Shown: one piece after another, positions 1-6,318 of the stretch
Numbering within the stretch: position 1 is the first letter of the stretch
Layout of the letters: each line of letters starts with the position of its first letter
Assembly (NCBI GenBank): GCA_025350085.1
Contig: JANXYI010000246.1
Span: 1 to 9,911 of the forward strand
Reading direction: 5' to 3'
Source: Deltaproteobacteria bacterium
GTDB lineage: Bacteria; Desulfobacterota; Desulfovibrionia; Desulfovibrionales; Desulfovibrionaceae
DNA: 9,911 nt
Position numbers and translations under genes: made by a program
The notes under the pieces: model-generated
Databases searched by the model: none
Told to the model about the DNA's origin: nothing
Seen by the model: only the letters and a program-made list of their open reading frames with translations

Positions 1-286
1 CGACAACCGCCAGCAGAGGCAGGGGCGCACCTGGAGCGAAGTCCGACGGGCTGATGAATCCGTAGTTGTTGGAGTGCACACGGTTCACCAAGAAAAAGTC
101 AGCCCCCTTGGACCAGGTGTATGTGTGGTTGGGCGCATAGGTCAGCACAGGATGGTTCTCGTCCACGGGCAGGGAAAGCAGGAGTTCGTTCACCGGGAAA
201 AGTCGTAGGCTGAGTTCGAGGGCCAGAACCGCGACGGTCAGCCCCAGTATGCTGGCCGTCAGCATCAGGAAGAGGCGGGGCCTCAT
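1..286 (-). CDS. N-terminus of a membrane-anchored protein, probable SGNH/GDSL hydrolase-like (3' end outside window)
   Basis: The first 95 codons of a gene whose C-terminal part lies beyond the left edge. The protein starts MRPRLFLMLTASILGL and has one hydrophobic N-terminal segment at about residues 4-24. This predicts a signal anchor with the rest of the protein in the periplasm. Further on come NHTYTWSKG and VHSNNYGFISPSDF, then a hydrophobic strand LPLLAVV at the edge. In many polysaccharide-locus SGNH hydrolases a V-x-NNYGF segment and such a strand come just before the GDS nucleophile; here the GDS would fall outside the window, so the family call is an inference. The ATG overlaps the stop codon of the upstream methyltransferase-like gene (ATGA), and GGGGAG lies 6 nt before it, so the start is well supported and translation is probably coupled. 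It could also be an unrelated membrane-anchored periplasmic protein. Confidence 0.65.
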   Translation of the reverse strand, partial: MRPRLFLMLTASILGLTVAVLALELSLRLFPVNELLLSLPVDENHPVLTYAPNHTYTWSKGADFFLVNRVHSNNYGFISPSDFAPGAPLPLLAVV

Positions 287-1194
287 CCTTGGCTCCCCAG
301 CGCTTCCCGGAACAGGCCCAGGGATTCGTGCCCGCCCTGTCCCTCCAGGAACTTGAGCCGCCCGTCGCGTTTTTCCAGCGCGAGGTAGGCCTCGCCCTCA
401 TGATAGACTGCGTTGTTGTGTGAGATGACCAGCACCCCGCCCTCGACCAGGCTCAGGGCCAGATTGCTTGTCGCGTCAAGGACCTGCTCCCTGGGAAAAT
501 ATGCCCGGTTCAGGATGTTCGCGCATTTGATGATCTGCACTGGGACAGGCAAACGGTCCTGCATGGCGTCGAAGGGCCTGATGGCCGTGATTCCGAATTC
601 TTCGCGGAGTAACGGATTGATGGTCTCGATGGTTTTGAAGGGGCCGATGGCCAGGCGCTTGTCCAGGGACAGGTTCACATACAGGCCAAGGAGTTTGATC
701 CCGAGGACACGGCTCTGGCCGTCCAGGAAAAGCTGCAGCCAGGCCGGTCCGCGGCGGTACAGGACGGGGTGCAGGTCCGTGAGCAGGGCCTCTTGCAGGT
801 TCGGCAGGGCGCGCAGCAGGTGCACCGAGGCCGAGCCGTCGGACACGCCCACATCCAGCAAGCGTACGCTATTGAAGCGGTGTGCAAGGCGCAGGATGGC
901 CGCGTCGGCCAGGCGGGTGCGCTCAAGTCCCGTGGTCTTGTATGTCTCGTTGACATTGACCTGGGAGATGGCCTGACTGAACCGGCGTGAGCGTTCCACA
1001 AGGGGCAGCGGGAGCGCGCGTACATGATCCAGGAGATCTGGCGAAAAGCGCAGGCGCAGGAAGCGCAATGTGAAACGGACGGCCCAGCCGCCCTGGCAGA
1101 CCCAGCTCAGGAGGCGGACGCTGCATGGGGCTGGTCCGCTTTTGCGCAGGATGTCCAGCAGCCGCCTGGTCCACGGTCTCGCCGGGGGGCGCAT
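283..1194 (-). CDS. Class I SAM-dependent methyltransferase-like protein (divergent, CheR-like core)
   Basis: A 303-residue protein. Residues 112-123 read LLDVGVSDGSAS, which fits the SAM-binding motif I of a Rossmann methyltransferase although its glycines are poorly conserved. An acidic residue follows the next strand (D140). Residues 219-242, with IIKCANILNRAYFPREQ, resemble the 'I-x-C-x-NVLxYF' block of CheR-type and related methyltransferases, and EGGVLVIS at 251-258 fits the strand after the last core helix. The basic N-terminal ~80 residues match nothing I recognise. The ATG at 1194 is chosen because it overlaps the asnB stop as TGATG and has AGGGG 7 nt upstream; an in-frame ATG at 1245 would add 17 residues but lie inside asnB. 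It ends overlapping the next gene by ATGA. The likely role is methylation of a sugar or lipid-linked glycan in the polysaccharide pathway, but the substrate cannot be read from sequence. Confidence 0.72.
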   Translation of the reverse strand: MRPPARPWTRRLLDILRKSGPAPCSVRLLSWVCQGGWAVRFTLRFLRLRFSPDLLDHVRALPLPLVERSRRFSQAISQVNVNETYKTTGLERTRLADAAILRLAHRFNSVRLLDVGVSDGSASVHLLRALPNLQEALLTDLHPVLYRRGPAWLQLFLDGQSRVLGIKLLGLYVNLSLDKRLAIGPFKTIETINPLLREEFGITAIRPFDAMQDRLPVPVQIIKCANILNRAYFPREQVLDATSNLALSLVEGGVLVISHNNAVYHEGEAYLALEKRDGRLKFLEGQGGHESLGLFREALGSQG

Positions 1195-3071
1195 CACGCC
1201 ACCCCTGGGCACTGCAGGCTCCAGTTCTGGTACATGAGGATGCACCAGAGCAGCGCGAATTCATTGTTGCGGCCCGCGAGATAACCCCGCCAGAGATGTT
1301 GCACACGGCGGGCGTCGAGCACTCCGGCTCGGCGCAGGGTAGCCTCATTCAGCAGGTCCTCGGCCCAGGGTCGCAGTTCGGCCTTGAGCCAGAGTTCCAG
1401 GGGCACGCCGAAGCCCATCTTCGGGCGGTCGACCAAATGCGGTGGAACGTAGGTATGGAGCAGCCGACGCAAGGGGATTTTGCCGTCGTCTCCCCGGACC
1501 AGCCAGGCAGTGGGCAGACTCGCAGCGAACTCCACCAGGCGGTGGTCCAGCAGCGGCACCCTGGCCTCCAGGGAAACGGCCATGCTGGCCCGGTCCACCT
1601 TGGTCAGGATGTCATCCGGCAAATACAGGAGCACGTCCCACAGGGACATGGAGCGCCAAAGGTCGTCGCCGGGCCGCACGAAATCCAGAGCCGTGAGCGG
1701 CTCTGGCCCAGCGCCCAGCACAAGCTGTGCAGGCCTGGGGTGGTGCGAGAGCAAGCGCTTGTATACGGCTGCGAAGTCCGTGAGCCCCAAGGCGTCCAAG
1801 CGCCAGCGCAGGCGGGCGGGCAGGGCCCCGGCTGCGGGCAGGCGGGACAGCGCCGCAGCCGTCCGGCGCAGGGGGCTGGGCAGGCGGGCCAAGCGTTTGT
1901 GCCAGGCGAGGGCATAGGGATATCGCGCGTAGCCCAGAAACAATTCGTCGCCGCCGTCGCCGGACAGCGCCACAGTGACCTGCTGTCGCGCCAACCGGCA
2001 CACGGCGTAGGTCGGAATCTGCGAAGGGTCGGCAAAGGGTTCATCCCAGAATGTCGCCGCAAGGGGCACGATGTCGAGCAGATCCTGTTGGCTGAGCTGT
2101 AGTTCCGTGTGGTCCGTGCCCAAGTGCGCCGCCACGGCCCGGGCATGCGTGGCTTCATCATAGCGCTTCTCGGCGAAGCCGATGGAGAATGTTTTTACCG
2201 CCCGCCCACTCTGAGCTTGCATGAGCGACACCACGAGGGAGGAGTCGATGCCGCCGGACAAGAAAGCGCCCAGGGGGACGTCGGAGACCATGCGCAGGCC
2301 TACGGCATCGCGCAGGAGGCCGTGCAAGGCCACCAGGGCCTCGTCCTCGCTTCCGGGAAAGGGTTGAGCCGCCCCTTGCGCATAGGCATTTTCTGCAGAC
2401 CAGTACTGTGTGAGCGAAGGCTCCCGGCCCGGGATCAGGGTCAGAATGTGCCCGGGAGGCAGCTTTCTGACGGACCGGTAAATGCTATGCGGAGCGGGGA
2501 TGTAGTTGTGGCGAAAATAGAGCGTCAGCGCTTCGCGGTCAACGGTGGTGTCAAAGTCCGGGTGCGAGCGCAGGGCCTTGAGCTCGGAACCAAACACGAA
2601 GTCGTGTCCGGCCTGGCCGTAATACAAAGGCTTGATGCCGAGGCGGTCACGCACGAGATGGAGCGTGTGCTCCTTGGTGTCCCAGAGGGCCAAGGCGAAC
2701 ATGCCGATGAACCGGCTGACCGCGCCCACGAGTCCCCACTGTTCCACGGCCGCCAGCATGACTTCGGTGTCCGAGCCGCCTCGGAAAGCGTGGGCCAGTG
2801 GCTCCAGTTCCGCGCGTAGCCGGGTGAAGTTGAAGACCTCGCCGTTGAAGCAGATGATATAACGGCCCGAGGACGAACGCATGGGTTGCCGCCCCAGGGG
2901 GGAGAGGTCGAGGATGGACAGCCGGCGGTGGCCGAAGGCCACCCCGGCCAGGGCGTCGGTCCAGGTGTCCGCATCGTCGGGTCCGCGGTGCGCCAGGGCT
3001 GCGGTCATGGCCTGGACATGTTCCAGCCGTTCCCCGCCGCCTGGGCGGAGGATGCCCGCTATGCCGCACAT
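1194..3071 (-). CDS. asnB: Asparagine synthase (glutamine-hydrolysing)-type amidotransferase
   Basis: A 625-residue protein of normal full length for the AsnB family. The N-terminal glutaminase domain begins MCGIAGIL, so Cys2 is the nucleophile after Met removal. It keeps GHRRLSILDLS (47-57), NGE (76-78), GSDTE (99-103) and RDRLGIKPLYY (141-151). The synthase domain has the ATP-pyrophosphatase loop SGGIDSS (272-278), DEPFADPSQIPTY (343-355), SGDGGDELFLGY (370-381) and LEARVPLLDH (501-510). Known chemistry is ATP-dependent transfer of glutamine ammonia to a carboxylate, classically aspartate to asparagine. In surface-polysaccharide loci, relatives such as WbpS are thought to amidate uronic-acid sugars, and the neighbours favour that role here (inference). 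The start is fixed by MCGI and by AAGGAGG 6 nt upstream. It follows a 221-bp gap and is probably the first gene of the second block. The stop overlaps the next start as TGATG. Confidence 0.95.
   Translation of the reverse strand: MCGIAGILRPGGGERLEHVQAMTAALAHRGPDDADTWTDALAGVAFGHRRLSILDLSPLGRQPMRSSSGRYIICFNGEVFNFTRLRAELEPLAHAFRGGSDTEVMLAAVEQWGLVGAVSRFIGMFALALWDTKEHTLHLVRDRLGIKPLYYGQAGHDFVFGSELKALRSHPDFDTTVDREALTLYFRHNYIPAPHSIYRSVRKLPPGHILTLIPGREPSLTQYWSAENAYAQGAAQPFPGSEDEALVALHGLLRDAVGLRMVSDVPLGAFLSGGIDSSLVVSLMQAQSGRAVKTFSIGFAEKRYDEATHARAVAAHLGTDHTELQLSQQDLLDIVPLAATFWDEPFADPSQIPTYAVCRLARQQVTVALSGDGGDELFLGYARYPYALAWHKRLARLPSPLRRTAAALSRLPAAGALPARLRWRLDALGLTDFAAVYKRLLSHHPRPAQLVLGAGPEPLTALDFVRPGDDLWRSMSLWDVLLYLPDDILTKVDRASMAVSLEARVPLLDHRLVEFAASLPTAWLVRGDDGKIPLRRLLHTYVPPHLVDRPKMGFGVPLELWLKAELRPWAEDLLNEATLRRAGVLDARRVQHLWRGYLAGRNNEFALLWCILMYQNWSLQCPGVA
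1202..1206 (-). promoter_or_regulatory. Ribosome binding site for the methyltransferase-like gene
   Basis: AGGGG on the minus strand, 7 nt before the ATG at 1194. It lies inside the 3' end of asnB and favours the 1194 start over the in-frame ATG at 1245. Confidence 0.55.
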
Positions 3072-3075
3072 GTTG

Positions 3076-3084
3076 CCCCTCCTT
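3076..3084 (-). promoter_or_regulatory. Strong ribosome binding site for asnB
   Basis: AAGGAGGGG on the minus strand, with the AAGGAGG core 6 nt before the ATG at 3071. It is the closest match to the anti-Shine-Dalgarno sequence of any gene in the window and confirms the asnB start. Confidence 0.85.
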
Positions 3085-3225
3085 CTGCGGTTGTCCTGGC
3101 GCGAGTCGTTTCTCGCCCTGGACGCCGTTTCGTGCCCGCACGGCAGGGTGGCGCGGGAAGGGGGCTCGGCTGGGATGGACGCGTGGGGTGTTTCATGGAG
3201 GCTGACAATGTTCCGGTGTTGACAG

Positions 3226-3244
3226 AACGCGGTCTGGCCGCGTT
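3226..3244 (-). other. Perfect inverted repeat (7-bp stem, 5-nt loop), possible weak terminator or leader hairpin
   Basis: On the minus strand this reads AACGCGG-CCAGA-CCGCGTT, a perfect GC-rich stem 49 nt past the stop of the upstream glycosyltransferase. What follows is CTGTCAAC, not a run of T, so it is not a canonical intrinsic terminator. It may instead be a 3'-end stabilising hairpin, part of a Rho-dependent terminator, an operator, or chance. Confidence 0.35.
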
Positions 3245-3292
3245 TCTCATTTGTGCCACTCTGACCTCAAAATGCCAAGGGAAATTCGTCCG

Positions 3293-4399
3293 CTACGCGG
3301 GCCGCTTTCCCGGACCGAGCACCTCGCCGAGGCACTCGTCCCAGAGGTTCATGATTGTTCGCAGGCTGAAACGAGAGCTCACCTCCACGGCCCTGGCCCC
3401 CAGCCGCTGCCGGAGGTCAGCATCGGACATGAGCTGTTCCAGGGCCGCAGCCAGGGCCTGGCCGTCCCGGTTGGGCACCAGCAGCCCGTTCTCCCCATGG
3501 TGGATGAGCAGCGCCGGGCCGCTCGGGCAGTCCGTGGCCACGCAGGCCACCCCGGCCGCCATGGCCTCGCTCAGGGCATTGGGAAAGCCCTCATACTCCG
3601 AGGACAGGGCATAGGCGTCGGCCTGGGCCAGCAGGCCGCCGATGTCTTCCACCTGTCCCAACAGACGGATGCGGCCACTCATGCCGAGATCCTGGATTTG
3701 GCGCTCCAGGGCCTCGCGCTGTTCTCCTCGACCTGCGATGCACAGGGTCCACTCGGGGTGTTTGGCTGCGGCCTGGGTAAAGGAGCCGAGCAGCAACCCG
3801 TAGGCCTTTTGCGTGTACAGGCGGCCCACGGCGACCACGGCCGGCCGGGGCAAGCTTGGGGCGCTGCCTGTGGCGGTCAACGGGAATACGGGGTTGGGAA
3901 TGACCCAGGTGCGCCTGCTCCAACCCCGGCAGTACTCGCGGATATCCTTGGTCTGGACCACCAGTCCGTTGGCCAGGCGGTAGGCGATGCGGCGCAGGGC
4001 CCCCCAGGGGAGACCGATATGCTCATGGCGTGGGTGGACCCGCTCGGAGACGATGACCGGGACGCCGGAGCCCAGCAGGCTTAGAACCACCCGGACGTTG
4101 GCCGTGTCGATGAAGCTGATGACTACGTCCGGCGCGATGGCGAGGATGTTGCGCCTGATCTTGCAAGTGCGCTCCCAGTTGTTGGCCAAGCTGGCCGCCA
4201 GGGTCGGGGAGTAGCGGTTGAGGTCCAGGTAGACCGTGGTGACGCGCTGGTCCAGGGGGTAGGACGGTAGCGTCTCCCCCGTCTCGAAGCTAAACAGGGT
4301 CACCGTGTGCCCGGCCGCGGCCCAGGCGTTGGCCATGTTCATCATCACGCGGGCGGCGCCGCCCTCGATGAGGATGGAGGTCAGAAGGGCGATGCGCAT
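3293..4399 (-). CDS. Glycosyltransferase family 4 (GT-B fold)
   Basis: A 368-residue retaining GT4-type enzyme that would transfer a sugar from a nucleotide donor to a growing lipid-linked glycan at the cytoplasmic face. The N-terminal acceptor domain starts MRIALLTSILIEGGAARVMM, with the small-residue loop at 12-16 and ISFIDTANVRV at 94-104. VIPNPV (166-171) marks the domain linker. The donor domain has VGRLYTQKAYGLLLGSF (191-207) with R193 and K198, then SSEYEGFPNALSEAMAAG (266-283), whose E270-x7-E278 is the EX7E donor-binding motif. CPSGPALLIHHGENGLLVP (291-309) follows. The start is 6 nt after the stop of the upstream methyltransferase; GGAGG is 12 nt away, rather far. It is clearly paralogous to the glycosyltransferase at 5173-6318. 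Sugar and linkage cannot be predicted. It seems to be the last gene of its block, since the 221-bp gap follows. Confidence 0.92.
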   Translation of the reverse strand: MRIALLTSILIEGGAARVMMNMANAWAAAGHTVTLFSFETGETLPSYPLDQRVTTVYLDLNRYSPTLAASLANNWERTCKIRRNILAIAPDVVISFIDTANVRVVLSLLGSGVPVIVSERVHPRHEHIGLPWGALRRIAYRLANGLVVQTKDIREYCRGWSRRTWVIPNPVFPLTATGSAPSLPRPAVVAVGRLYTQKAYGLLLGSFTQAAAKHPEWTLCIAGRGEQREALERQIQDLGMSGRIRLLGQVEDIGGLLAQADAYALSSEYEGFPNALSEAMAAGVACVATDCPSGPALLIHHGENGLLVPNRDGQALAAALEQLMSDADLRQRLGARAVEVSSRFSLRTIMNLWDECLGEVLGPGKRPA

Positions 4400-4405
4400 G
4401 GGCGG

Positions 4406-5152
4406 CTACTGCCTCCGGGCCACGACGAGGAGGTTGTGTGCAAAGGCGCCAGTGGTGTCGAGGGCATCGACGGCCAGCGCCAGCAGATTCACCACAAGGC
4501 AGAAGGGGATCCACAGCGGCAGGGCCAGGGCCTTGAACAGCCAGCCCACCGGCCCTCTGGTCAGGCTGCATTCAATCCAATTGAGCCCCAGGATGGCCAG
4601 GGCGCTGCCAGCGCCGCCGTGGCGGCTCATTTGCTCCACCCGGTGCTCCTTGAGCGCCGCAGCAATGCCGAACTCCGTGAAGCGGCGGAAGTCGAAGGGC
4701 GCGCCGTGGATTTGGAAGATGAAAGGCACCGAGGCCACCAGAACCCCGCCCGACCGGAGCACCCGAGCCATTTCGGCCAGGACCTGGGAGAGATCCTCCA
4801 CATGCTCCAGCACTTGGGTGCAGATGATGGCGTCGAAGGAGGCGTCCGCGAAGGGCAAGGGCTTGCCCGGCACCAGCACGGCGTCCAATCCCTCGCGCTC
4901 CTCCACGTCCGCGCCCACGTAGGCGGAGGCCCGGTGCAGTAGCTCGCGATAGGGCTGCGAGCCGCAGCCCAGGTCCAGCACACAACCCTCAAGCCCGGGC
5001 AGTAGGCCCCGGAGGTCGCGCTTAAGGTCCCTGGTGGATAGCCACTGAAAATGCCAGGGCCGCTCATGCGGGTGCTGGCCGCACAGGGTCGCGTAGAGGA
5101 ACAGATATGTCCGGCCCATGAACCTCAACAGGGAACGGAGGAGGTTGGTCAT
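4406..5152 (-). CDS. Class I SAM-dependent methyltransferase (type 11) with C-terminal hydrophobic segment
   Basis: A 248-residue protein with a textbook methyltransferase core: motif I VLDLGCGSQPY (58-68), acidic D82 after the second strand (YVGADVEE), DAIICTQVLEHVED (107-120), and LRSGGVLVASVPF (132-144). The sequence HGAPFDFRRFT at 149-159 is a block often seen in methyltransferases of polysaccharide loci. Residues 203-229 (WLFKALALPLWIPFCLVV onward) are strongly hydrophobic and could form a membrane segment or amphipathic anchor, and residues 12-24 are also hydrophobic. The start is supported by AAGGAG 7 nt upstream. It sits between two related glycosyltransferases, 20 nt after one and 6 nt before the next, so it probably modifies the same glycan or its lipid carrier. 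The methyl acceptor is unknown; sugar O-methylation is the simplest guess. Confidence 0.88.
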   Translation of the reverse strand: MTNLLRSLLRFMGRTYLFLYATLCGQHPHERPWHFQWLSTRDLKRDLRGLLPGLEGCVLDLGCGSQPYRELLHRASAYVGADVEEREGLDAVLVPGKPLPFADASFDAIICTQVLEHVEDLSQVLAEMARVLRSGGVLVASVPFIFQIHGAPFDFRRFTEFGIAAALKEHRVEQMSRHGGAGSALAILGLNWIECSLTRGPVGWLFKALALPLWIPFCLVVNLLALAVDALDTTGAFAHNLLVVARRQ

Positions 5153-5159
5153 GCTGGTT

Positions 5160-5165
5160 CTCCTT
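5160..5165 (-). promoter_or_regulatory. Ribosome binding site for the type 11 methyltransferase
   Basis: AAGGAG on the minus strand, 7 nt before the ATG at 5152, within the 20-nt gap after the upstream glycosyltransferase. Confidence 0.65.
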
Positions 5166-5172
5166 GCGCACG

Positions 5173-6318
5173 TTAGGCGGACTTGCGGCTGCCGCGGGAG
5201 CGTACGGCAACATCTTGCAGCAGTTCATCCCATCTTGCCAGGGTGTCTTCCATGGTGAAGCGAGTCAACACTTCGGGTCCGCGTTCGCCCATGCGCTGCC
5301 GCAGAGCATCATCGGCCATGAGGCCGTCCAGAGCCTGGGCCAGGGCCTGGGCGTCCAGGGGCGGCACCAAGAGACCGTCCACCCCATGCCGGATGATGTC
5401 TGAAGGGCCGCTGGGGCAATCGAATGAGACCACGGGCAGGCCCACAGCCAGGGCTTCGGCGATGACGTTGCCAAAGCCCTCATAAGCCGAGGACAGGACG
5501 AACAGGTCCGACTCGGTCATTCTGGCGGAGAGCTTGTCGGTCCACCCCGGCATGGCGATCCTGTCGCCCAGGCCCGTGGCCGCCGCCTGGCGCTCCAACT
5601 CCGGCCTGTCCGGCCCGTCGCCATAGATCACCAGCCGCCAGTCTGGATGCCGCTCGGCGATCAGGGCAAAGGCCTCAAGGAGCAGGTCCAGGCGCTTCTG
5701 CACAACCATGCGCGCGGCGGTGATGAGCGTTTTGGGTCCGTCATGGTTCAGCCGGGTGTGGCCCTTAACCGGGTAGATGGGGTTGTGGATCACTGCCACG
5801 CGCTGGGGGGAAAACCGTTCTGCACACCAGTCGCTGGCGGTGCGGGTCAGGTTCACCACAGCTGCGGCGCGGGGGTATGAGAAATCGCGGCATCGCTCCC
5901 AGAAGCGGCCAAAACTGTAGTACGCGGGGTGCGCCTGTTCCATGACCACGACAGGCACGTGCAGGGCCAGGCAGGCCATGAGGGTCCGCGTGTTGATCGG
6001 CCCGTCAAAGGCGATGACCACGTCGGGCTTGGTCTCACGGATGGCCCGGCGGATGGTCCAAAGCCCCCGGACCACCTGACAGAGCGCGGCCAGGCGCGAG
6101 CCGACGGGCCGGTCACTGACGTCGCGGCGGACCATTGTAATGTCCTTGTGCAGAGGAAAGTCCTGCCCGACTCCCTCGGCGGGGAGGATGACGACGATGC
6201 TCACCGCCTCGCCTCGCTGGCTCCAGGCGTTGGCCCACTGCACTGCGGCCCAGACCGAGCCGCCGCCGCGGATGTTGCTGATCACCACTGTCTTGCGCAA
6301 GTGTTCCCCTCGTTTCAC
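5173..6318 (-). CDS. Glycosyltransferase family 4 (GT-B fold)
   Basis: A 381-residue GT4-type glycosyltransferase. The N-terminal domain carries VVISNIRGGGSVWAAVQWANAW, with the glycine loop at 18-20, and VIAFDGPINTRTL (101-113). VIHNPIYPV (176-184) forms the interdomain linker. The donor-binding domain has AARMVVQKRLDLLLEAF (201-217) with R203 and K208, and SSAYEGFGNVIAEALAVG (276-293), whose E280-x7-E288 is the EX7E motif. CPSGPSDIIRHGVDGLLVP follows at 301-319. The C-terminal tail is basic (RSRGSRKS). The first in-frame start is a GTG at 6318 overlapping the upstream stop as GTGA, with no clear Shine-Dalgarno sequence. A TTG at 6300 preceded by GAGGGG is a credible alternative and would remove six residues. 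The protein resembles the glycosyltransferase at 3293-4399 along its length. It likely adds a sugar in repeat-unit assembly; specificity is not readable. Confidence 0.92.
   Translation of the reverse strand: MKRGEHLRKTVVISNIRGGGSVWAAVQWANAWSQRGEAVSIVVILPAEGVGQDFPLHKDITMVRRDVSDRPVGSRLAALCQVVRGLWTIRRAIRETKPDVVIAFDGPINTRTLMACLALHVPVVVMEQAHPAYYSFGRFWERCRDFSYPRAAAVVNLTRTASDWCAERFSPQRVAVIHNPIYPVKGHTRLNHDGPKTLITAARMVVQKRLDLLLEAFALIAERHPDWRLVIYGDGPDRPELERQAAATGLGDRIAMPGWTDKLSARMTESDLFVLSSAYEGFGNVIAEALAVGLPVVSFDCPSGPSDIIRHGVDGLLVPPLDAQALAQALDGLMADDALRQRMGERGPEVLTRFTMEDTLARWDELLQDVAVRSRGSRKSA
6306..6311 (-). promoter_or_regulatory. Candidate ribosome binding site for an internal TTG start
   Basis: GAGGGG on the minus strand, 5 nt before TTG at 6298-6300 (codon 7 of the glycosyltransferase). 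The GTG at 6318 lacks an equally good site, so this may mark the true start. The resulting protein would begin (M)RKTVVISNIRGGG, which is tight against the first strand of the GT-B fold. Confidence 0.35.

Larger units (their letters stand above)
3072..3292. other. Intergenic gap between glycosyltransferase and asnB; probable leader/promoter region
   Basis: This 221-bp stretch is the only gap between genes longer than about 40 bp. No convincing gene is seen in it. It contains the asnB ribosome binding site at its left end and a 7-bp perfect hairpin (3226-3244). A weak sigma-70-like pair can be drawn on the minus strand: TTGGCA (3273-3278) and ACAAAT (3249-3254), 18 nt apart, matching consensus at 5/6 and 3/6. 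That is too weak to call a promoter alone. The position suggests a transcription start or a processing/termination point between the two blocks. Confidence 0.5.

Noticed and set aside
1125..2102. Long open frame on the plus strand (325 codons) opposite asnB
   Set aside because: It lies entirely antisense to the well-supported asnB and methyltransferase-like genes. Its product is low-complexity (Gln/Gly/Pro/His-rich) with no recognisable motif, as expected for a GC-rich shadow frame.
2109..2819. Plus-strand open frame of 236 codons opposite asnB
   Set aside because: Shadow of conserved asnB codons, with no motif or credible start context.
3245..3260. TGGCAC on the minus strand, resembling the -24 element of a sigma-54 promoter
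   Set aside because: The sequence after it (AAATGAGAAA) lacks the GC/TTGC -12 element at the right spacing.
3251..4084. Plus-strand open frame of 277 codons opposite a GT4 gene
   Set aside because: Antisense to a clear glycosyltransferase. Its Gly/Gln/His-rich composition without domains is typical of a shadow frame.
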